DNA of 64,000 bases from Gnetum montanum (lineage: Eukaryota; Streptophyta; Gnetopsida; Gnetales; Gnetaceae): contig MNCI01033474.1 of the NCBI GenBank assembly GCA_015680685.1, positions 2,288,097 to 2,352,096 of the forward strand, read 5' to 3'. A program made the position numbers and the translations under genes. Under the pieces are notes generated by a model. It was not told the DNA's origin. It made no database searches and saw only the letters and a program-made list of their open reading frames with translations. Positions 56,890-64,000 of the stretch are shown one piece after another. The stretch's first letter is position 1. Each line of letters starts with the position of its first letter.

Positions 56890-58050
56890 ATGGCCCTAAA
56901 AAGACAAGCACAAGGTGAACTACCACAACGTGCTAGTAAGAGTCCTAGAGGCCATGGAAGAGGTTGAATAGGGGAACAAATCCCACTAGTAGAACATGCA
57001 AAAAAGGAGGCTCAATCATTTAGTATTCATCAACAGACTCTTGCCATAGAGCACTCTACCTAGGCAGAGGCAAAAGTTCCTCCTATGCCAAAACAAGAAT
57101 AGTAACTTATGCTATCATTAGAATCCCTTCAATAAATCCAAGAAAAATCAATTATGACCAATGTCATTATGGAGTTAAACTTTGGTCCATTCATGAAATT
57201 TTTGCATAATGTAGTAAAGGCATAACTTTAGGCATCACCATTATGGACAACACTCTTAAACATCTAAGAATGGTACTTAAGAGAAACTTATTAGTTTTGG
57301 CATAATTAGCAAGCAAATGCCATGGTCAAAATTGAAGGAGTGTCAGTATCCTATTCAGTAAAGAAGATTGTCAAGGCTTTGAATATACGTAATGAAGGGG
57401 CAAAGATGGCACAATTATCCACTAGATCTGATACTGATACAAGAAAAATATGGTTGCAATAAGCCTATGGAAAAGATGATAAAGACTACAGTGAATTGAT
57501 AGCTAAAGAAAGGATCTATTTCAAAATTGACACATATTACCTATTCCCAACTAAAAGGCTCAATAGAATTTCAACATATGTAGCTGGAGGAAGTGATATT
57601 CTAATGGGAAAATACAATGCAAATATTGTCCACCTTTACTTCCTTGAAATCCAAAGGTAGTTTGAAGAAAAGAAGGTAGGAAAGTTGACATTTCCATTCC
57701 CTTGTCTCATCAGAAAGCTTTGTAGAAAAGTTGACATCCTAGAATACACCAATGATGTACATAGGAAGGCTCAGAATATCTCATATGCTAAAATGCTCAA
57801 ACTGGTGCCTCTAAAGAAGGACCAAGTGAAAATACAAAAAGGCGCTAAGGAAATCATCCAAACCACTAAGCAATAGAAGCAAGCGAGAACCAATGGCCAG
57901 TAGGAAGAATAGCAACAACAGTAGTAACAAGAATAGTAGTAGTAGTAGCAAGTTCCACCACTACCACCATAAGATTGTTGACTATTGATGAGTCATTTAT
58001 AATAAATTGCAGAAACCATAAGTTGGGGATCATGTGAAGAGGCAGACCTC
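56890..58050 (+). pseudogene. Extra ORF downstream of pol, N-terminal part
   Basis: Starts at ATG 56890 ('MALKRQAQGELPQRASKSPR', basic). One frame can be followed with TAG/TAA breaks through 'NFGPFMKFLHNVVKA', 'MVKIEGVSVSYSVKKIVKAL', 'KERIYFKIDTYYLFPTKRLN', 'YVAGGSDILMGKYNANIVHL' and 'KLTFPFPCLIRKLCRKVDIL' to TAG 57874, then a Gln-rich tail (57890-57960). Athila-type elements often carry an additional ORF, sometimes called envelope-like, at this position. The FPFPCLI stretch reminds me of plant transposon-associated proteins, but I cannot name a family with confidence. Confidence 0.55.
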
Positions 58051-59190
58051 TATAAAGTCATCGATAATGTTATTAGATCCATAATTTCCATAGAACCTAC
58101 TAGTGAACAAATTTCATTGCAGTCAGGAGGAGGGGATGAATGGTCACAACAAATCTCTAGGGACACTACATTGTTCCAAGTGATGCTAGAGACTGGAGAA
58201 TGAGCCACTATTGTGGTTATATAGCACCAGGATGCACTAGGAGCCATAGAAGTGATCACTGATCACATAAAAGAATCATTCAATATACCTATTGTACCAC
58301 CAGTTAATCTTATTAAAACTAGATATGCTCAAATGTTAGTTGGTATTGCAATGACTTCTACTAATCATTAGGATATATTGGATCGACTGCTACATATGAG
58401 ACAGGTGATGCAAAATCTCTTCAACATCCCTAGTGATGTCACTACAATATAGTCAAAACTAATATCCATCAAAAGAAGATTGGTCATGGTAAAAACTAGG
58501 GCAAAGCATACAAAGAATGAAGTTTTCATATTACAAGAAGAGTTCACAACCTTCAGGGATGAAAAAAGGAACCCAACTTAATTTGTTGCACCTGACTAGT
58601 TGGAATAGTTTAGAACAGAACAAATTAATCAACTCATAGAGCATAACCAACAAGTGGAGATGAAAAGGAGAAATCAGTGTGGGATGCCTCAGTGGCTAAA
58701 GCCCAAACATATGCACACGCCAAGGCATTTACTACCTTACAAGAAGAATATAAGTTGCTGAATACAAATAATACAAGGCTGACCAATGTGTATAAGTAGA
58801 AAAACATCCTTGAAGAAAGTATCCATTAGTTAAGAGAACAATTGGTAAGGGTCAACCAAGATATGAGCTGCCTTGCATAAGAAAATAGAACCCTCTTTAT
58901 GGAGGACATATGTGCAATCCAACGAAAGTTAGTAATTGAAATAAGCATATGGTAAAATGAATCAAAGAGATATGAAAGGCTCAAGGAACATTTTTGTGAT
59001 CAAGTGGGCATGTACAAGCAAATAAATGAGAAAGAAATCCATATGGATAAAGCCTAAATCAACTTCATTTCAGCACAAAATCTAGATTGGCAGCCTATCT
59101 TGGATAGCGTGGCCCATGTCCACCAAGAAAAAATAAAAAATAAAGACATGTAGATTGAGGATCTTACTAAATACATGAGGTTAACTTAGC
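58051..59190 (+). pseudogene. Extra ORF, C-terminal coiled-coil part
   Basis: Continues as a charged, helical region with many stops: 'KAFTTLQEEYKLLNTNNTRL', 'RTLFMEDICAIQRKLVIEIS', 'RYERLKEHFCDQVGMYKQIN', 'HVHQEKIKNKDM'. The heptad-like Leu/Ile spacing suggests a long coiled coil. The frame ends at TAG 59188, just before the caulimovirid fragment. Together with the preceding part it would have been about 760 residues. Confidence 0.5.
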
Positions 59191-59204
59191 CATGTTAACA
59201 GTAA

Positions 59205-59984
59205 GTAGGCCTAGAAATGAGTTGGAACAACAAGTATCATCCACGTATGCATTGTATGAAAAGGAATTTTCCAATTAGAAAGATGCTTTGCAAAAACTAT
59301 ATGTGGTAAATTCATTCCATTCATAGTATCTATCTTAAATGGCCTTGATGAATCTACCCAATTTTCTAACACCTTTTGATGTGCAAAATTTAATGTAGCA
59401 CCAATATCAATAAAAGCATTAAAATTTTTCCATTTAACCTTTCCATCCACATCAATTCTGATAGGAATGATAATAACACATACCGTTGATACTATCTTCT
59501 TAATTTGATGCAGAATGGATCTTGGAATTTCTAGCTTGTTGCCACGCAGAGGTTTATTTAGATCTAGCAATGGCTTGAAAGTCATGGACTTCTTGTGATC
59601 ATAAGGAGTGATTAAGAACTTGGTTGGTACTTTGGACTAAATTGCCTGATTTCCTTCTGTTTCTTCTTTAGAGAAATCTTCTTCAGATAATATAGGTAGA
59701 TGCTCTTTACATTTTTCTGAACCTTCTAATGTATCTTCATTATCAGCCACTTTGCCACTAGTTTCTCCTTCAAATATTTGAGCAAAAGGATTTATTCCGC
59801 TTTCGGTTGTTGATGCTGTTAAATAAAGCTCTTGACTAGAGTTGTTGAATGGTTCTGAAATCACATCTTCTTCTTCTTCTTCAAGTAAGATTTCTAGATC
59901 TGTATCATTCCAGTCTTCTTCCTTCTCTTCTATGATTATCTTATTTTTCATCATTTTCATTTCAGGAATTATCTCTTCTTCTTC
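59205..59984 (-). pseudogene. Caulimovirid acidic linker and aspartic protease start
   Basis: 59960-59637 encodes a Glu/Asp-rich linker ('LEILLEEEEEDVI'), then 59585-59211 holds the protease. The active-site loop reads 'AFIDIGATLNFAH': the usual D-T/S-G is D-I-G, explained by one C-to-T change. The fragment breaks at about 59205, before the rest of the protease and RT. Confidence 0.72.
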
Positions 59985-60779
59985 TTATACTTCTAAATCT
60001 GAGTCTTCTAAATACTTGATTCTGTAAACCTTTTCACCAAAGTTTAAGGATTGTAACAGATCTTCTTCTGTTTCTATTGGCTCCCATTCATTCCCATAAT
60101 CAGCATAGAAAGCCTTAACTTTGCCCAGAGTTTTCTTTTTGGGACATTCATATGCATAGTGAACTTTTTCTTTGCAAGTATAACAACATACATGGCTTTT
60201 TTTTCTAGACTTTATCCTCTTGATAAACTTATATCTTCTAAATCTTTGAGGTTTTGAATTAGTTGGAAATCTTCTAAATTTTCTTTTAGGAAACCTTTTC
60301 TTCTTTAATGTCTTTGGTCTGTAGTCTACTCCATCTATATTATTGCATATAGCAGCACTTGAAATGATTTTCTGTAGACTAATATTGTAGCATGCCTTCT
60401 GTAATTCTTGTCGAACCAGATGAATAACATCCACAAAATACTAAAAGGAGATGTTGATATTTTTAGCTAAAGCATTATGCATAACCAACTGACCTAATTT
60501 ATTTGGTAAAGAACCCAAATAATGATGATTTGTCAGAGGATCTCTGTGCAATGCAAGGCAATATACTTCTCTAGCATATTCTACGCTGTATTATTCAAAG
60601 TATTCTAGCTGATGAAGCTTCTTCTGACTTAGCATCATTTTATCACTCATGTTTATACAATCTATAAGTTCAATAGAAAATTCTGTAGCTAATGTTGTAT
60701 AAATACCTTCATAACCACTTTCAATCACTTGAGTTTTTTCTTCCTTTGTAGAATTATCCCACCCTGTTGTTCTCTTCAT
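59985..60779 (-). pseudogene. Caulimovirid coat protein region with CCHC zinc knuckle
   Basis: Frames 60779-60591 and 60434-59985 are in the same register. A Lys/Arg-rich stretch ('KKKRFPKRKFRRFPT') precedes the knuckle CYTCKEKVHYAYEC (spacing C-x2-C-x4-H-x4-C) near 60180-60140. This arrangement of basic region plus knuckle is typical of pararetroviral coat proteins, which bind the viral RNA. An acidic stretch follows, separated by a TAA at about 59983. Confidence 0.75.
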
Positions 60780-61599
60780 GCCAACTCTAATAGTTGTTTC
60801 TTCTTCTATTTATGCTCCATTGGTTGCAATCATTAGATGTTCAACCCAATTTTTTAGAGTATGCATGATTTCTCTTGGCAGAGTGTAATCAATATTAATA
60901 TGTGGTAAAGCACTTGGATTTAATTCTTGATATGCCATGAATCCTGGAGGTATCCTTTGCAATTTTAAAGGATACGCCATCATTATTCTACCTTGGCATC
61001 CTTGGTTTTCTTCAGAACTCTTATCTGACCTATCTCACTCAGGTTGTTTCAGCTTCTTTTCCTGCTTTAATCTCTTCAACTTTTCTTTCAGCTCAAGCTT
61101 CAATGTTCCTTTATGTTCTTCTTGACTAATACCTTTCTTCAATTTTTCTTCAAGAATCCTTACTTCTTGTAAAAACTACTTTTTATTTTCTTTATGCTGC
61201 CTACATTTTTCTTTTACTATTTTTTCATACTGCCCCATATGATCCCATATATCTTGTAATTTTTCTTCTAACTGATTCATATTGAAACTACAATAACTTG
61301 TCTAATGCAAAAGATAATTTAATTGTCTTATTTCCTCCTTCTGATTTTGAGTATCTTCAATAGCATGTTCCAACAAATAATTGCAATCTGTTCTTGTTTC
61401 TGGTATCTTATCTTCAGAAATTGTTGTATAATAAGAGGCTTTAGGCGGTCATTTTCCTCCTTGCTATATTCTTTTTCCTTTAACTTCTCTTATATTTTGC
61501 AGCATGAATAAAGAACCTTTGCAATCTATATTATTACTTCCTTTACTACTTCCTCTACCACTACTTCATCAAATTTAACTGATGGCAATACTGGAGGTA
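60780..61599 (-). pseudogene. Charged, coiled-coil-like region between movement and coat proteins
   Basis: On the minus strand the sequence is rich in Lys, Glu and Gln codons (the plus strand shows long TTTCTTC runs), as in the virion-associated or N-terminal coat region of caulimovirids. No continuous frame is kept and I do not assign a product. Confidence 0.5.
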
Positions 61600-62070
61600 A
61601 TGAAGCTAATTCAATTACTACTGATCTACCAAATTGCTATATGGGATATTTACTAAATCTTCTTTTTATTTTTGGACTTTTGACAAATTCTTGATCTTTT
61701 AAATACTTTTGAATTCTAGGAAACCCTTGCACATAACCTTCAGCTTATATAGATCTTCCACATTCTAGCAAATGTTTACTTCCTACTAGAAATATAACTC
61801 CCCATTTAAGCTTATGATTCATAAAAACTGTATTAGACAATTGAAATTACTTCTAGCTCCTATTGTAGCATACACACTTCTGGGTAATAATCTTATGCCA
61901 TGTATTTCAATACATAAAAGCAAAGTGGATGTAATATGCTCATCATTTAAAGACAACTGAAAATTTGGTTGGACTGAACAGATAGCATCAACATTTAAAC
62001 CACGTTTAAACTGACAAATCTTAGACATTTCCCAAACTGTTTTTGGAATCGTGTTATCCTTTATCTTTGA
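61600..62070 (-). pseudogene. Caulimovirid movement protein fragment
   Basis: Open on the minus strand from about 62069 to 61819 and then interrupted. It contains 'SKICQFKRGLNVDAIC' and 'LLCIEIHGIRLLPRSVYATI', which fit the core of 30K-superfamily movement proteins of pararetroviruses. The C-terminal continuation is visible in broken frames to about 61600. The start and end are not certain. Such proteins enlarge plasmodesmata for cell-to-cell spread; here it is an inactive genomic copy. Confidence 0.65.
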
Positions 62071-62088
62071 ATATTATCACCATCACCT

Positions 62089-62547
62089 ATGGCTTCGCCT
62101 CCACCTAATCCTCTGAATACTCCTGATATCGCCACACCATCTCACTCTATTCCATCGCCTACCATTTCATCTACCCACTCTTTTCCATCTCCAACCACTT
62201 ATCATGCCTACATAAACGGCATCATATTTGATTACCTAATGAGATGCAACCTTGAGAACCCTGTCGAGTGGGTTCCACCCCCAAATGGTATCAGAGCCTT
62301 ATTAGAATCTATAGTCTCTCAATCCCATGTTCATCCAGCACCTCTAATAACCCCTCACCTTGAATTTGCAAATGAGCTTGCTAAGATTGCAGCAAAAAGT
62401 GTAGATGAGAGAATTGAAGTTACCAGTAAATATTATCATCTGATGGGTCTAATGTACAGCTCAAGTCCAGCTTTGGATAGGATAGATCCAAAGACAAAAG
62501 AAGATCAACCTCTATCATTGGATGAGTTTGTGATCATTAGGCCTTGA
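62089..62547 (+). CDS. Unrecognised 152-codon ORF, head-to-head with the caulimovirid fragment
   Basis: Complete frame from ATG 62089 to TGA. The N-terminus is Pro/Ser/Thr-rich ('MASPPPNPLNTPDIATPSHS'), followed by a helical part with 'YHAYINGIIFDYLMRCNLEN', 'LEFANELAKIAAKSVDERIE' and 'DEFVIIRP'. It is uninterrupted in a window where nearly all other frames are broken. It could be an N-terminal ORF of a rearranged caulimovirid copy, or an unrelated gene piece. I recognise no family. Confidence 0.45.
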   Translation: MASPPPNPLNTPDIATPSHSIPSPTISSTHSFPSPTTYHAYINGIIFDYLMRCNLENPVEWVPPPNGIRALLESIVSQSHVHPAPLITPHLEFANELAKIAAKSVDERIEVTSKYYHLMGLMYSSSPALDRIDPKTKEDQPLSLDEFVIIRP

Positions 62548-62575
62548 CCCCAAAGTGCTCCAGCAAAGTTAGAAG

Positions 62576-62875
62576 GTGAACCATCTTTTAGCAGATCAGC
62601 TATATATGTCAATAAAAGAAAATAATGGAAAGGTAGAAGATACAAAACAATGGATTCCTAGTTCTATGGAATCCGAAGCTCCTGGTCCATATCAAGCAAA
62701 AGATGATGAAATAATCACAAAATGGGATGAAGGAGAAATAGAATTCTATAAAGATAAAGGCCCAAAAATATATGATATAGAATTAGCAAACCAGAAAAGT
62801 CAAGAAAAATTACAAGCATGGAGAAGATGGGAACATGGTGAAAGATCTGATGAAGTGTATGATGAGCTTCTTTAA
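62576..62875 (+). CDS. Unrecognised charged ORF following the 62089 frame
   Basis: About 99 codons, no ATG at its proposed start (GTG), different frame from the ORF upstream. Charged and rich in Lys/Glu ('YQAKDDEIITKWDEGEIEFY', 'LQAWRRWEHGERSDEVYDEL'). The upstream frame also continues in register for a while after its TGA ('SFSRSAIYVNKRK'). Together these suggest one longer protein broken by a stop and a shift. Confidence 0.35.
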   Translation: MNHLLADQLYMSIKENNGKVEDTKQWIPSSMESEAPGPYQAKDDEIITKWDEGEIEFYKDKGPKIYDIELANQKSQEKLQAWRRWEHGERSDEVYDELL

Positions 62876-62889
62876 TTTTCTGAGTATAT

Positions 62890-62938
62890 TCCTGGGCACA
62901 AGTGTGACCAGGAATAAAGATCAAGCTAGTTCATACTT
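62890..62938 (+). repeat. Short LTR island of the Athila-like family
   Basis: 'cctgggcacaagtgtgacca' and 'gaataaagatcaagct', followed by 'agttcata', matches 48027-48073 of the LTR at 47824 in about 42 of 46 positions. The sequence on both sides does not match. It may be the last remnant of a 3' LTR. Confidence 0.65.
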
Positions 62939-64000
62939 GTTGATCAACGTTTGGGATGCGATCGCCAACGAGTGTCCTCAAACAGGATTTAGGTGCTTGC
63001 TGGTCTCTGGCAACACCAAGGCCCAGATACCTCCAAATAGACTCAGTAGTTAATGTGAGTATGTGTGTGTGTTGTTAAGGTGTGTGGTTGTGAAATATGA
63101 AACAATTGCGTTGTGTTTTAACTACAAATGACTTATCTTAAAGAGATTCAGCCAACTTTGCCAAGTACTGTGAGTTGTTGAGAGTTCCTATTTTGTCTAA
63201 TTGCCTAGTCTACGCGGTCCTTATAATACCTACTTGTAAAAAATAAAATTTTGCAAAAACATTTGAGCACAACTTTGCGAATCTACTTCTAATTTTCCCC
63301 AGAGAAAGAGATAGTTCCACAAGAAAACTAGAAATAGAGCAAGATTCAATGGAAATAGACAAAGGAAAGCAGATTTATGTTAAGACCTCAAATATTTAAA
63401 CAAGGTAAAATGATACGAGTAAACACTTCGCAATAAAGCTATCTCAAATTCAATATCTACGAATTATTCAAACTTTCAAGGCTCAAATAAGCAATTTCTT
63501 CAAGACAATCCTACTATGCTACCAAAAAATTGCTACGTAAACTATCATGTATGAGACTCCATTTTGGCTAGATAATGGACGTCAACAATTGCATTCAACA
63601 GAACCTTCAAAAGACTTGACAATTTCTGATTGAAATACCACAGAGATTCACTTTAAAGATAAAAAGAAGCTATTCTNTTTTATATTGGGCAACAAAAACA
63701 ATAAGAGCAATCTAAAAATCCCAAAATTACTCGCCAAGGATGATACTATCTAAACCACTAGCTAAACAATTTAAACAAAATAAAAAACAATAAGCATAAC
63801 TCACAGGACTATGAGAAAGAGGTTGAAATATTTTCTTTAGCAAGCCATCTTACAAGCAATCTTTCACAATTTCTTCTTTATAATGCTCTTCTCCCAAGAC
63901 TCAAAGTGTGTCTCCAAGTGAGAGCCCAAGTGTGTGATCCCAAGTCTTCCAAAGTGTGTTGTCTTGTCCCCCCCTTGTGATCCTTTTTCTTCTTATCCCT
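62939..64000. other. Unassigned sequence to window end
   Basis: No credible frame. It has a TG-rich stretch (63050-63090), AT-rich DNA and one ambiguous base (N) near 63677. A caulimovirid intergenic region or an LTR cannot be excluded, but nothing seen here proves either. Confidence 0.4.

Larger units (their letters stand above)
59205..62070 (-). mobile_element. Endogenous caulimovirid (plant pararetrovirus) fragment, antisense
   Basis: On the minus strand the order is movement protein, a charged coiled region, coat protein with CCHC knuckle, acidic linker, and the start of an aspartic protease, the order of Caulimoviridae genomes. From about 60779 to 59211 a single reading frame is kept, interrupted by a few stops. 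The fragment is cut at about 59205, so RT and RNase H are missing. It is better preserved than the elements around it. Genus cannot be assigned here; endogenous caulimovirids are known from angiosperms, gymnosperms and ferns. Confidence 0.82.

Noticed and set aside
59842-60027. Ser-rich plus-strand ORF suggesting a low-complexity protein.
   Set aside because: It is the complement of the Glu-rich linker of the caulimovirid fragment.
1-64000. tRNA and rRNA genes.
   Set aside because: Only primer binding sites resembling tRNA 3' ends were seen. No cloverleaf-capable gene with A and B boxes was noticed by eye; a tRNA scan would settle it.

Overview
The window looks like plant nuclear DNA built almost entirely of nested, decaying mobile elements. 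I see no ordinary host gene, no rRNA or tRNA gene and no CRISPR array. Evidence for a plant: Ty3/gypsy elements of the Athila-like, Tat and chromovirus-like types, a Ty1/copia element, a plant-type LINE and an endogenous caulimovirid, with nonsense codons strongly biased to TAG, as expected from CHG-methylated repeats. The age and length of the elements suggest a large-genome seed plant, perhaps a gymnosperm, but I cannot name the species.

Layout. 1-3158: relic of a Tat-type Ty3/gypsy element (repeat-rich noncoding DNA, then RT/RNase H). 3159-5053: two LTRs of an Athila-like family around a 229-bp internal stub. 5054-5387: antisense chromovirus fragment. 5388-29594: an Athila-like element with gag and protease but no pol, split at 9239/26621 by a 17.4-kb Tat-lineage element (9240-26620) with both LTRs, a near-identical 5-bp target duplication, gag, protease, RT/RNase H, a second archaeal-type RNase H and integrase. 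29595-32215: antisense LINE fragment, then a truncated copia element. 32216-44265: one antisense chromovirus whose RT is interrupted by an antisense LINE, itself interrupted by a copia element with both LTRs (36582-41483). 44267-46775: direct repeat pair. 47045-47600: about 100-bp tandem array. 47824-56280: Athila-like element with gag-protease-RT-integrase. 56285-59190: promoter-like block and a degenerate extra ORF with coiled coil. 59205-62070: antisense endogenous caulimovirid fragment (movement protein, coat protein, protease). 62089-62875: unrecognised open frames. 62890-62938: LTR island, then unassigned sequence to the end.

Most interesting: the 17.4-kb Tat element carries, between protease and RT, a complete-looking gene on the opposite strand (15445-19446). 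It has at least six short GT-AG introns. At five of them the reading frame passes across the junction in phase; the frame downstream of the 17.2-kb intron and near 15.9 kb is unresolved. The sense strand has a good 3' splice site at 19880 just before the RT frame, so the antisense gene appears to sit inside an Ogre-type sense intron. I do not recognise its protein: a basic N-terminus, a long central part, a 16-residue tandem repeat, a coiled coil and an acidic tail. Its in-frame stops are TAG or TGA, each one C-to-T change from CAG or CGA.
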